NCBI GenBank assembly: GCA_001914785.1
Contig: MNDE01000169.1
Coordinates: 1-33,804 of the forward strand
Reading direction: 5' to 3'
Origin: Acidobacteria bacterium 13_2_20CM_57_17
GTDB lineage: Bacteria; Acidobacteriota; Terriglobia; Acidiferrales; UBA7541
DNA length: 33,804 bases
In this document: positions 26,316-33,804 of the stretch, piece after piece
How the letters are laid out: every line of letters starts with the position of its first letter
Position numbering within the stretch: the first letter of the stretch is position 1
Notes under the pieces: generated by a model
What the model was told of the DNA's origin: nothing
Seen by the model: only the letters and a program-made list of their open reading frames with translations
Database searches by the model: none
Position numbers and translations under genes: made by a program

Positions 26316-27472
26316 TGCCACTTCGCATCGTCGTTCTCGGGAATGTCGCGTGTGAGCCTTACCCCGGAATTGCATGGCAGGCTATGCAGTACGCAGTTGG
26401 CTTTCAACGGCTCGGCCACGATGCGTTTTACTTTGAAACCTCGTCTTCGTGGCCATACGATCCGGTTCGAAAGTCGAGAGTCAACACTTCGGCGTATGCC
26501 ATATCGTATTTGGCGCAAGTCGCTGAATTATTCGGTTTCAGCGACCGTTGGGCTTACCGGAGAAGCTATGGGGACAAAGCGTGGTTTGGTATGGACCGAG
26601 AGTCAGCGGAAGAATTGCTGGCACACGCTGACGTTGTTTTTAGCATTACAGGGTCCACGCGTCTGGCGGAAGAAGGTCTGGAAGTGGGGCGGCTCGTCTA
26701 TGTGTGCACCGACCCCGTCGTTCACGAAGTGCGGTTTGCCCAGGATGACGAAGATGTCCGTACACTGGTCGAGGAGCATGATGATGTCGTGACGTTTGGA
26801 CTGAACATCGGCAACTCGGATTGTTCGCTGCCGCCTTTACCGCATCTACGCGCGAAGACCTGCCAGCCTGTCGTGCTTGACTTGTGGCAGACCGGTCCGC
26901 CCACCAAACGGGAGTTCACGACAGTGGGGAACTGGAGACAAGACGGTCGCGACACGGTATTCGAGGGGAACGCGTATTACTGGAGCAAGCATCGCGAGTA
27001 TCTGAAGTTCATCGATCTGCCGAAACGCACGACAGAGCCGTTGGAGCTAGCTACCGGCTTGGTCCGATTGTCCACCGACGACAGCAACCTGCTGAAGTCA
27101 AACGGCTGGCGCCTGACGGACTCTCACCCGCTCAATGTATGTTCCTATAGGGATTATCTGCAGTCGTCCCGCGGCGAATTTACTGTGGCCAAGGATGCGA
27201 ACGTGCGCCTGAAGACTGGATGGTTCAGTGATCGCAGTGCCTGCTACCTCGCGGCTGGCCGGCCAGTAATCACTCAGGATACTGGCTTCAGCACGATCCT
27301 CCCAACAGGTGAGGGGCTGTTCGCCTTTAACACGATGGACGAGATCTTGGCTGCTTTCGAAGCGATCGAATGCGATTACGAGAGACACAGCCGCGCTGCC
27401 AGAGATATTGCCGAAGAATATTTCAAGGCCGAGACAGTGTTGGCAAGACTGCTGAGCGATTTGGAACTGTAA
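26315..27472 (+). CDS. CgeB-like GT-B glycosyltransferase
   Basis: This 385-residue protein resembles the CgeB/GT1-like group of GT-B glycosyltransferases. The N-half opens LRIVVLGNVACEPYPGIAWQ, with a GIAWQAMQYAVGFQRLGHD element typical of the donor-independent lobe. The C-half contains FTVAKDANVRLKTGWFSDRSACYLAAGRPVITQDTGF, the arrangement of CgeB-type enzymes where the aaGrPvitqdtg turn binds the nucleotide sugar, and ends FNTMDEILAAFEAI. It has no signal peptide or membrane span and should be cytosolic. I use ATG 26315, which forms TGATG with the ABC stop; a GTG one codon earlier (26312) is the alternative. The ChbG-type deacetylase starts 3 bp after its stop, so a transfer-then-deacetylate order is plausible. 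Sugar and acceptor are unknown. Confidence 0.65.
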   Translation: MPLRIVVLGNVACEPYPGIAWQAMQYAVGFQRLGHDAFYFETSSSWPYDPVRKSRVNTSAYAISYLAQVAELFGFSDRWAYRRSYGDKAWFGMDRESAEELLAHADVVFSITGSTRLAEEGLEVGRLVYVCTDPVVHEVRFAQDDEDVRTLVEEHDDVVTFGLNIGNSDCSLPPLPHLRAKTCQPVVLDLWQTGPPTKREFTTVGNWRQDGRDTVFEGNAYYWSKHREYLKFIDLPKRTTEPLELATGLVRLSTDDSNLLKSNGWRLTDSHPLNVCSYRDYLQSSRGEFTVAKDANVRLKTGWFSDRSACYLAAGRPVITQDTGFSTILPTGEGLFAFNTMDEILAAFEAIECDYERHSRAARDIAEEYFKAETVLARLLSDLEL

Positions 27473-27475
27473 GAT

Positions 27476-28219
27476 ATGTCCGCCAAGAGATACCTGATTG
27501 TAAATGCTGATGATTTTGGCCACAGCCGCGCGGTGAATCGCGGCGTCATGCATGCCCATGAGCACGGCATCGTGACTAGTGCCAGCTTGATGGTACGGTG
27601 GCCAGGGGCCGTCGAGGCCGCGGAGTACGCTAGATACCGTCCTGGTCTTAGCCTAGGATTGCACCTTGACTTCGGTGAATGGGTTTATGAGAACGAAAAC
27701 TGGGTGCCTGTCTACAATATGGTATCACTCGACGATGTAACGGCGTTGCGTAACGAAGTATCACGCCAGCTTGCCGCCTTCCGAACCCTGACGGGCAGAA
27801 ACCCCAGCCACATCGATTCTCACCAGCACACACATTTGCGAGAGCCGGGGCGATCTGTTGTGCTCGAAGCTGCTCTACAGTTGAGAGCCCCCGTACGCGA
27901 TTGCAACCCGGAAATACATTATTGCGGGCGTTTTTACGGCCAATCTACCGAGGGCTCTCCCTATCCAGAGGGAATCACTTCAGATGCGTTAATTGAGATA
28001 TTTTCGCAACTGCCACCGGGCATCACGGAGCTTGCCTGTCACCCGGGGGAGGAACAGGTTCCGAATACGACGTATGTGGATGAACGCTCAAAAGAATTGA
28101 AGACATTATGCGACGCCAAGGTCCGGTCGGCGCTAATTGGAATGAAAATCGAACTATGTAGTTTCACCGCCCTTCCGGACTTTTCTAAGTCCGCGGAGAT
28201 CGCAAGCACAGCGCCATGA
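27476..28219 (+). CDS. ChbG/HpnK/YdjC-family carbohydrate deacetylase
   Basis: This 247-residue protein has the ChbG (YdjC) fold: LIVNADDFGHSRAVNRGV (N10-G15, metal aspartates D12 and D13), TSASLMVRWPGAVEAAEYA, LSLGLHLDFGEW, and the metal histidines in HIDSHQHTHLREP. The tail ELACHPGEE is the third catalytic element. Family members remove N-acetyl groups, for example from chitooligosaccharides (ChbG) or from N-acetylglucosaminyl-bacteriohopanetetrol (HpnK). All metal ligands are present, so it should be active. Length is typical. It follows the CgeB-like transferase by 3 bp and overlaps the next GT4 start by 4 bp (ATGA), so it is tightly embedded in the operon. A second, unrelated deacetylase (PIG-L) closes the operon, implying at least two amino-sugar positions or two steps. 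Confidence 0.85.
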   Translation: MSAKRYLIVNADDFGHSRAVNRGVMHAHEHGIVTSASLMVRWPGAVEAAEYARYRPGLSLGLHLDFGEWVYENENWVPVYNMVSLDDVTALRNEVSRQLAAFRTLTGRNPSHIDSHQHTHLREPGRSVVLEAALQLRAPVRDCNPEIHYCGRFYGQSTEGSPYPEGITSDALIEIFSQLPPGITELACHPGEEQVPNTTYVDERSKELKTLCDAKVRSALIGMKIELCSFTALPDFSKSAEIASTAP

Positions 28220-29325
28220 ACCTGCAGAACACATCCCGGAGGTTGAGAATAGCTCTGGTTCCACCCCTTTGGGCCAAAGTAGCGCCTGGTACGAGCGGAG
28301 GTGTAGAGGGCATCGTCTACGTGCTTGCCGAAGAGCTTGTGAAGCAGGGTCATGAAGTTACCGTGTTTACCTCAAGCGATTCTCCCACGAGCGCGAGAAT
28401 CAGGGCCGTTTGTAAACGGAACATGATCGAAGCGATGGAAAGAAGCTTGGCGTGGGAATATGAGTATTACGAGACATGTAACATCGCCGAAGCTCTCCAA
28501 CAAAGCGATTCGTTCGACCTAATCCACTTTCACGTGGGTTGCTACGCGATTCCCCTTGGTGCCTTTTCGCGAACGCCAATCCTGCACACGCTCCATAATC
28601 CCATAACCCCCGATGCCATTTGGCTATTGAACCGGTACGCAAACGCTGCAGTCACGGCTGTCAGCCAACAACAGATTGCTGAAATTCCAGAAAACCGGCG
28701 ACAAAAGATTCGTGTGATCTATAACGGCTGTGATTTTGAATCCTATGAGTTCTCCGCGTCGCCCGGCAAGTATCTGGCCTTCTTGGGGCGCATAAGCAAG
28801 GAGAAGTCACCACTGGACGCCATTGAAATCGCGAAGAGAGCTGGCCTGCCTATTGTTGTAGCGGGCCAGCCGCTGGATCAGGAGGAACAAGCCTACTTCA
28901 AGGAGAAAATCGAGCCGCTGATCGACGGCGAGAATGTCATCTACATCGGGCAGGCGGATCATCAGCAAAAGGTGGCCTTATTGAAAGATGCTGGTGCTTT
29001 TTTGTTCCCCATCCAATGGGATGAGCCTTTCGGCGTTGTCATGATCGAAGCTATGGCTTGCGGCACGCCAGTAATTGCCTTCCAGAGAGGTTCTGTCAAA
29101 GAAGTGGTCGACTTCGGAAAAACGGGTTTTTACGCTGACTCCATGGGGACGCTGATCCCCCTAGTTCCACGAGCTTTGGCTCTTGACCGGGGTACAGTTC
29201 GGGATCATGCCCGGCAGCGGTTCGGGCAAGTCAAAATGGCGGACGGATACCTTAAGGCGTATGAGTCTGTGCTCAACAGGGGCGCGGACAAGCAACTCTC
29301 ATTCACTCGCGCGGGGCGGACATGA
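28216..29325 (+). CDS. GT4 glycosyltransferase
   Basis: This 369-residue retaining GT-B enzyme of the GT4 type is soluble. The glycine-rich acceptor loop is APGTSGGVEGIVYVLAEELV (about 23-42), followed by VFTSSDS and FDLIHFHVGCYAIPLG. The C-half begins near IRVIYNGCDF (about 166-173), with LAFLGRISKEKSPLDAIEIA and the E-x7-E motif EPFGVVMIE (E270 to E278), then ACGTPVIAFQRGSVKEVV. All canonical residues are intact. It uses a nucleotide sugar, donor unknown. Start and stop both overlap neighbours by ATGA, so it is translationally coupled on both sides. A GT4 SqdX-type role with the UDP-sulfoquinovose synthase 16 kb away cannot be excluded but nothing supports it beyond family. Confidence 0.88.
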   Translation: MNLQNTSRRLRIALVPPLWAKVAPGTSGGVEGIVYVLAEELVKQGHEVTVFTSSDSPTSARIRAVCKRNMIEAMERSLAWEYEYYETCNIAEALQQSDSFDLIHFHVGCYAIPLGAFSRTPILHTLHNPITPDAIWLLNRYANAAVTAVSQQQIAEIPENRRQKIRVIYNGCDFESYEFSASPGKYLAFLGRISKEKSPLDAIEIAKRAGLPIVVAGQPLDQEEQAYFKEKIEPLIDGENVIYIGQADHQQKVALLKDAGAFLFPIQWDEPFGVVMIEAMACGTPVIAFQRGSVKEVVDFGKTGFYADSMGTLIPLVPRALALDRGTVRDHARQRFGQVKMADGYLKAYESVLNRGADKQLSFTRAGRT

Positions 29326-30503
29326 GCAACGCCCTAGTCAGCATCATCGTCAACAACTATAACTACGAGCGCTTCCTGACAGAAGCCATTGACAGCGCTC
29401 TCAACCAGACCTACTACAATACGGAAGTCATTGTGGTGGACGATGGTTCCACAGACGGCTCGCTCGAAATCATTGCGAGTTACGGCCATCAGATCATTCC
29501 GCTACTGAAAGGAAACGGGGGACAAAACTCGGCGTTGAATGCAGGCTTCTCATTAAGCCACGGAGATGTGGTCTTGTTCCTGGACTCGGATGATGTACTG
29601 TGCCCAACAGCGGTGACAGCTGCCATACACGCCTTTTCTGACCCAGATGTTGTCAAAGTGCATTGGCCATGGCTGGAATGGGACGAGTCCTCGCGGGCAA
29701 CCGGCAAGGTCTGGTGGAAGTCTCTTCCCGATGGCGATATGCGTGATTTAGTTCTGCACGCAGGTCCGGAGGGGGTGGCGGGTTACCTGCCGTCCGGCAA
29801 CGCATACCCCCGTAAGTTCTTGCAAAGCGTTTTCCCTCTGCCTGACGTGCAGCGCAGTGCGGGCTGCGGTTCGTCCAAAGGTGAAACACATTGGGCGGCA
29901 AGGCCAGGCCCAGATTTGTATCTTGCCACTTTGGCGGCGATTCATGGGCGAATGAAGCAGGTCGAGGAACCACAGGCTTGCTATCGGATGCATGGACACA
30001 ATGGCTACCAATCGCTAGAATTTGAAGAGAGGCTCAGGTTCGATTTGGCGCTTTTCGATTATGCATCGAAAGCTGCTGCCGAACACTGTCACAAGCTCGG
30101 GATCCCTGTAAATCGAGAGCTATGGAAAGCCAACTCCTGGGCCCATCGAGTCCAGCGGGCAGCGCGGGACATCGTGTCGCTTGTACCGTTCGGCGGATCG
30201 TTCATCCTCGTTGACGGAGATGAGTGGAAGACAGATCCGTCAATGTCCGGCCGTAAGCGTATACCATTCCTGGAACGCAACGGCCAATATTGGGGTAATC
30301 CTCGTGACGATGAGAATGCCATTGAGGAATTGGAACGGCTGCGGGAAGCGGGCGCACAATTCATCGTATTCGCCTGGTCGACTTTTTGGTGGCTTGAATA
30401 CTATGCTGGGCTTCGCCAATGCCTGCGCACACGGTTTCCCTGCGTTCTTGAAAACGACTCCCTAGTGATGTTCGACCTGCGGAGGGAGGGCGTACCTGAA
30501 TGA
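29322..30503 (+). CDS. GT2 glycosyltransferase with C-terminal shared domain
   Basis: This 393-residue protein has an N-terminal GT2 domain (about 5-225): SIIVNNYNYERFLTEAIDSA, VIVVDDGSTDGS, NGGQNSALNAG, and VLFLDSDDVL as the DxD. The region GVAGYLPSGNAYPRKFL with GPDLYLATLAAIHG is the acceptor and base part. Residues about 285-387 form a separate domain (FILVDGDEW, RIPFLERNGQYWGNP, DDENAIEELERLREAGAQFI, STFWWLEYYAGLRQ, ENDSLVMFDLR). The same domain ends the PIG-L protein next door. I recall similar WWLDxY-type tails on other bacterial glycan enzymes; no function is known to me. The enzyme is soluble, and its start and end overlap neighbours as ATGA. The tail may recruit both enzymes to the same glycan or scaffold. 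Confidence 0.85.
   Translation: MSNALVSIIVNNYNYERFLTEAIDSALNQTYYNTEVIVVDDGSTDGSLEIIASYGHQIIPLLKGNGGQNSALNAGFSLSHGDVVLFLDSDDVLCPTAVTAAIHAFSDPDVVKVHWPWLEWDESSRATGKVWWKSLPDGDMRDLVLHAGPEGVAGYLPSGNAYPRKFLQSVFPLPDVQRSAGCGSSKGETHWAARPGPDLYLATLAAIHGRMKQVEEPQACYRMHGHNGYQSLEFEERLRFDLALFDYASKAAAEHCHKLGIPVNRELWKANSWAHRVQRAARDIVSLVPFGGSFILVDGDEWKTDPSMSGRKRIPFLERNGQYWGNPRDDENAIEELERLREAGAQFIVFAWSTFWWLEYYAGLRQCLRTRFPCVLENDSLVMFDLRREGVPE
30174..30482 (+). repeat. Shared accessory domain, copy 1 (fused to GT2)
   Basis: This encodes residues about 285-387 of the GT2 protein. The core IPFLE...FDLR (30261-30482, 74 codons) aligns without gaps to copy 2 with 51 identities. GGTGGCTTGAATACTA (16 bp) is identical in both at the DNA level. 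Confidence 0.85.
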
Positions 30504-31540
30504 ATGTCCTGGTGATCGCCCCACACCCTGATGACGAGTCGATCGGCTGTGGCGGCGCGATCTGCCTGCACGCTGATCGGGGCCACAGGGTGACGACGGT
30601 ATTTCTTACGTCTGGAGAATATGGGTTGCGTGAACTATCAAAGGAAGCCGCTTGGCGCGTCAGAGAGCGTGAAGCGGAGAGGGCCGGAGAGATACTGGGA
30701 GTTGCCTCTGTAGAGTTCTTGAGGCGGCCGGACCAGTATCTTGAGGAGGATACCATTGATGCTGCGCGCGCCCTCAAACCCATCCTCCAACGGGAAAACC
30801 CGGAGGTCCTCTACTTGACGCACGAGCGGGACTTTCATCCGGATCACCGCGCAACCGTACCAATAGTTCAGGCGGCGGTACACGCTGCCGGTATTGCAGA
30901 GCCAACTCTGCTGAGCTATGAGGTGCTGACCCCCCTCTCCGAATTTGATCGAGTAGAGGACATCAGCCTGGTTATGCGACGCAAATTGATGGCGGTGAGG
31001 GCGCATCGTTCGCAGATACGACAGTTCCGCTATGATCTGGCGTTTCGTGCCATGAACAAATATAGGAGCGTCGTAGCACGGGCGGGCCGTTATGCCGAGG
31101 TCTTCCGAGTGGCAGGAGAAAGTATGAGTGGCATCTCTTTGCCTTGCAGGGCGGACCCAGGTTGGCACCGTTTCTATACGGCGACCCAGGAGATCACAGA
31201 GATCATTCCGACGGAGGCAGCTTTTATTCTGCCGGGCGAAGCGATCTCGGAGGTGTCCGCCCTGGTCGCCCCTCGGCGCTGCATACCGTTCCTCGAAAAA
31301 GGCGGGGGATACTGGGGGAAACCCGCCGATGATGCAGCGGCAATTCGAGAACTCGAACGACAGCGAGAATCTGGCGCCAGTTTTATCGTTTTCGTTTCGT
31401 CGACCTTCTGGTGGCTTGAATACTACGCAGGGTTCCGCGAGTACCTCTGTGAGCGTTTTCCCTGCGTTCGTGAAAATGAGCAGATCGTAGTGTTTGATCT
31501 GAGAAAGGCAGCGAGGGTTTCTATCGGGCTAACGGCATGA
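30500..31540 (+). CDS. PIG-L-type N-deacetylase with C-terminal shared domain
   Basis: This 346-residue protein has an N-terminal PIG-L/LmbE domain (about 1-215). It carries the zinc motif APHPDDE (7-13, with H9, D11 and D12), GCGGAICLHADRGHRV, VFLTSGEYG and the second zinc motif HPDHRAT (113-119). Family enzymes deacetylate GlcNAc-containing molecules, as in GPI precursors, mycothiol, bacillithiol and several aminoglycosides. Residues about 232-335 form the same accessory domain as in the preceding GT2. The extra tail makes it longer than stand-alone PIG-L enzymes (about 220-290). Its start overlaps the GT2 stop as ATGA. It appears to be the last gene of the operon; the following cytochrome gene is 69 bp away and of unrelated function. 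No terminator hairpin with a U-tract is evident in that gap. Confidence 0.88.
   Translation: MNVLVIAPHPDDESIGCGGAICLHADRGHRVTTVFLTSGEYGLRELSKEAAWRVREREAERAGEILGVASVEFLRRPDQYLEEDTIDAARALKPILQRENPEVLYLTHERDFHPDHRATVPIVQAAVHAAGIAEPTLLSYEVLTPLSEFDRVEDISLVMRRKLMAVRAHRSQIRQFRYDLAFRAMNKYRSVVARAGRYAEVFRVAGESMSGISLPCRADPGWHRFYTATQEITEIIPTEAAFILPGEAISEVSALVAPRRCIPFLEKGGGYWGKPADDAAAIRELERQRESGASFIVFVSSTFWWLEYYAGFREYLCERFPCVRENEQIVVFDLRKAARVSIGLTA
31193..31504 (+). repeat. Shared accessory domain, copy 2 (fused to PIG-L)
   Basis: This encodes residues about 232-335 of the PIG-L protein. The core (31283-31504) is 51/74 identical to the GT2 tail, while the catalytic domains in front are unrelated. This indicates duplication of a tail module onto a different enzyme. 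Confidence 0.85.
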
Positions 31541-31609
31541 GGGTCAGGCTTGCGGAGCATACGGTTCGGATAGGCTGTAAAGGTAATCGAATGAAAGAGA
31601 GGGAACCAT

Positions 31610-32389
31610 ATGCGAGAGGTTAGGGCTTGCCTCTTGCTCTTCGCCACGGCGTTGGCATCCCGCACAGTGCTAGCCCAACAGCAAACATCCTTTCTCAGTG
31701 AGACCGAGGATGGCCGGCAAATTTTCCTAACCAATTGCGCGATTTGCCATGGCCCGGATGGTGATTCTGTCTACGGAGTGGATTTGGGTCGCGGCAAATT
31801 CAAGACAGCGTCGTCCGACGACGATCTCATTCGAATTCTCAATGTGGGAGTCCCGGGAACTTCGATGCCCGCGTTTTCAAAGGAATTTTCGCAGATCGAA
31901 ATGCGGGCCGTTGTCGCCTACTTGCGTTATATGAAATCCACATCCAGTGCCACGTTCGCTCCCGGCGATGCAATTCAAGGCAAGGTCATTTTCGAAGGCA
32001 AAGGTGAATGTCTCAGCTGCCATCGAGTCAGGGATAGGGGCTCCCGAGTGGGTCCGAACCTCACTGAGATCGGATCTCTTCGGAGGACAGTCGAACTGCG
32101 ACGTTCTTTACTCGATCCTGACGCCGAAGTTCTTCCCTCGAGCCGCTTCATCCGCATAGTAGCCCGGGATGGGGTCACAATTATTGGAAGGCTTATGAAC
32201 CAAGACACCTTAACGGTGCAACTTATCGATTCGAAAGAGCGGCTACAGTCCCTCAAGAAGGCAAACCTGAAAGAATACGGCTTCATCGACAAATCTCTAA
32301 TGCCTTCCTACAGGGACAAACTCAACAACCAACAGCTTGCAGATGTCGTCAGTTACCTTGTCACCTTAAAAGGAATCGGCGCCCAATGA
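31610..32389 (+). CDS. Diheme c-type cytochrome, partner of PQQ dehydrogenase
   Basis: This 259-residue periplasmic protein begins with a signal peptide (about 1-22, ending TVLAQQQ). Two covalent haem sites are present. CAICH (43-47) is followed by a GTSMPAF axial methionine (about M86), a class I cytochrome domain. CLSCH (134-138), followed by RVGPNLTEIG and a long domain (GVTIIGRLMNQDTLTVQLID), resembles the Planctomycete/Verrucomicrobium-type haem-binding module. It should take electrons from the quinoprotein encoded by the next gene, whose ATG overlaps its stop (ATGA, 32386-32389). The ribosome site is GAGAGGG, a few bases ahead of ATG 31610. It is not obviously connected with the glycan operon upstream. 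Confidence 0.85.
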   Translation: MREVRACLLLFATALASRTVLAQQQTSFLSETEDGRQIFLTNCAICHGPDGDSVYGVDLGRGKFKTASSDDDLIRILNVGVPGTSMPAFSKEFSQIEMRAVVAYLRYMKSTSSATFAPGDAIQGKVIFEGKGECLSCHRVRDRGSRVGPNLTEIGSLRRTVELRRSLLDPDAEVLPSSRFIRIVARDGVTIIGRLMNQDTLTVQLIDSKERLQSLKKANLKEYGFIDKSLMPSYRDKLNNQQLADVVSYLVTLKGIGAQ

Positions 32390-33804
32390 GCCAACGAGTG
32401 CGTTTAATAGTTCTGGTCACTCTGTTTGGTTGCCTCCCGAATAGCGCCTGGCCGAGACAGATTTCGTTCGAACGTATTCTTGGGGCCGACAAGGAGCCGG
32501 AAAACTGGCTTACCTATTCCGGAACCACCTTTAGTCAGCGCTATAGCCTGCTTACCCAGATCACCACGGCAAACGTCAAGAACCTCGAGTTGCAGTGGGT
32601 CTATCAGGCTAGGTCGTTGGAAAAGTTCGAGGCCACGCCTCTAGTGGTAGACGGAATCATGTACACCGTCCAGGCTCCGAATGACGTGGTCGCTTTGGAT
32701 GCCGCCACGGGTCGGGTTTTTTGGACTTACTCACATCATCCGGAACATGGGCGCCCTTGCTGCGGTCGAGTCAACCGAGGGCTGGCCATACTAGATGATA
32801 CGCTCTTCATGGGAACGCTCGACGCACATCTCATCGCGATCGATGCCAAAGATGGCCACCCTCTATGGGAGACCACGGTGTCCAAGGCAAGGTCCGCATA
32901 TGTCATTACGCACGCTCCCTTGGTAATTAAGGACAAGGTGCTTGTCGGCGTCGCCGGTGGCGAGTTTGGCATTCGGGGCTTTATCGCCGCTTACGATACC
33001 CGAACAGGACGGGAGGTTTGGCGGTTCAACACAGTTCCGGGACCAGGCGACCCAGGCCACGAGACCTGGAGAGGAGATTCCTGGGAGAGAGGGGGAGCGC
33101 CAATATGGATGACTGGATCCTACGACGCTGATCTCAACTTAACCTATTGGGGCACGGGGAACCCCAGCCCGGACTGGAATTCTGACGCGCGACCCGGAGA
33201 CAATCTCTACAGCGATTCCGCGATTGCGCTGGACCCGGACACCGGAAAACTGAAGTGGTATTTTCAATTCACGCCTCACGACGATTTCGACTTTGATTCG
33301 GTTCAAGTTCCAGTCTTGGCCGACATCGAGTGGAAAGGTCACAAGCGCAAGGTCATCCTGTGGGCCAATCGGAACGGCTTTTTTTACGTGCTTGATCGCA
33401 CCACAGGAAAATTCCTTCTGGGTAAACCGTTCGTCAAAGTCACCTGGGCGAATGGATTCGATGAAAAGGGCAGACCAACGCGAGTGGAGGGCCAGGCTCC
33501 AAGCCTGGAGGGGACTCTTGTGTATCCCGGCAATCCTGGTGGGACTAGCTGGTATTCTCCCTCTTACAGTCCGGGCACCGGGCTTTTTTACATTCCCGCA
33601 TGGGTTAGCTCCTCGTCTGTGTTTGTGAAACTGCCCAGCGAGTATCATGAGGGCCGAGATTATTCCGGGGGAACAACGAGGTCGTCGGTTCCATTTAATT
33701 GGTCTCCAGCTCCGAATTTGCGGAAAGAGGAAGAAGGCTACGGCGCGGTCCGAGCGCTCGACCCTCAGACCGGTGAAAGGAAATGGGAATTCAAGATGAC
33801 CGAC
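32386..33804 (+). CDS. PQQ-dependent alcohol dehydrogenase, 5' partial
   Basis: The first 473 codons of a quinoprotein dehydrogenase of the methanol/ethanol type are present; the gene runs past the window end. An N-terminal signal (LIVLVTLFGCLP) could be a signal peptide or an atypical lipobox. Then come WLTYSGTTFSQRYSLLTQI, the family's opening strand, and the beta-propeller repeats (VVALDAATGRVFWTY, LIAIDAKDGHPLWE, GFIAAYDTRTGREVWRF). The vicinal cysteines C125-C126 form the ring disulfide over PQQ. The metal site asparagine lies in WGTGNPSPDWN, and the catalytic Asp is D302 in HDDFDFDS. A second Asp at D304 matches the lanthanide-associated DYD-type motif in place of the Ala of calcium enzymes. 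The substrate is unknown. A C-terminal cytochrome domain could still follow beyond the window. Confidence 0.9.
   Translation, partial: MSQRVRLIVLVTLFGCLPNSAWPRQISFERILGADKEPENWLTYSGTTFSQRYSLLTQITTANVKNLELQWVYQARSLEKFEATPLVVDGIMYTVQAPNDVVALDAATGRVFWTYSHHPEHGRPCCGRVNRGLAILDDTLFMGTLDAHLIAIDAKDGHPLWETTVSKARSAYVITHAPLVIKDKVLVGVAGGEFGIRGFIAAYDTRTGREVWRFNTVPGPGDPGHETWRGDSWERGGAPIWMTGSYDADLNLTYWGTGNPSPDWNSDARPGDNLYSDSAIALDPDTGKLKWYFQFTPHDDFDFDSVQVPVLADIEWKGHKRKVILWANRNGFFYVLDRTTGKFLLGKPFVKVTWANGFDEKGRPTRVEGQAPSLEGTLVYPGNPGGTSWYSPSYSPGTGLFYIPAWVSSSSVFVKLPSEYHEGRDYSGGTTRSSVPFNWSPAPNLRKEEEGYGAVRALDPQTGERKWEFKMTD

Noticed and set aside
31591..31623. Mini-ORF before the cytochrome gene
   Set aside because: Ten codons, overlaps the true ribosome site of the cytochrome; most likely chance.

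Overview
The window looks like chromosomal DNA from a GC-rich Gram-negative bacterium, most probably an Acidobacteriota (Terriglobia-type) genome or metagenome bin. The hints are an Oar-like TonB-dependent receptor with an N-terminal carboxypeptidase-regulatory-like domain, PQQ dehydrogenase/cytochrome genes, a GT21/HpnI-type glycosyltransferase, and protein families I associate with that phylum. This placement is inference; no rRNA or single-copy marker settles it.

Left part (1-9 kb). The first 130 bp carry repeated ACCTATGT-type motifs resembling an IS481-like element end. A wrecked lhr-type helicase pseudogene follows (two in-frame excisions, one frameshift, altered tail). Then come an OlsB-like N-acyltransferase, a convergent threonine synthase/AlaX-type editing protein pair on the minus strand, a MarC-family membrane protein, a zinc-ribbon methyltransferase and a class B asparagine synthetase whose start is fixed by its catalytic Cys2.

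Middle (9-16.3 kb). This is a lipid/envelope glycosylation neighbourhood: an ArnT-like GT39/PMT-family enzyme, a plant/cyanobacteria-like UDP-sulfoquinovose synthase (sqdB/SQD1), a GT21/HpnI-like glycosyltransferase and an ArnE/ArnF-like pair of half-size DMT proteins. A secreted LolA-like protein and a NiCoT-type metal permease follow on the minus strand.

Scar (16.3-17.2 kb). About 0.9 kb contains no intact gene. It holds a frameshifted IS110-family transposase remnant and the first ~45 codons of a dead galE that still has its Shine-Dalgarno.

Right part (17.2-31.5 kb). Ten co-directional, mostly overlapping genes form one apparent operon: a glycosidase-like/GT2 membrane fusion, two APH-fold kinases, an Oar-like TonB receptor, an MsbA-type ABC exporter, a CgeB-like glycosyltransferase, a ChbG/HpnK-type deacetylase, a GT4, a GT2 and a PIG-L deacetylase. 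The last two proteins end in the same ~100-residue domain (51 of 74 core residues identical). The set reads as a machine that assembles, N-deacetylates, possibly phosphorylates and exports an amino-sugar glycan or small saccharide. I know no described system with this exact composition, so this is the best candidate for an undescribed system.

End (31.6-33.8 kb). A diheme cytochrome c overlaps the start of a PQQ-dependent alcohol dehydrogenase with the lanthanide-type Asp-x-Asp motif; the latter runs off the window. I saw no tRNA, rRNA or CRISPR array. All functional calls come from reading the sequence and family knowledge; no search was run.
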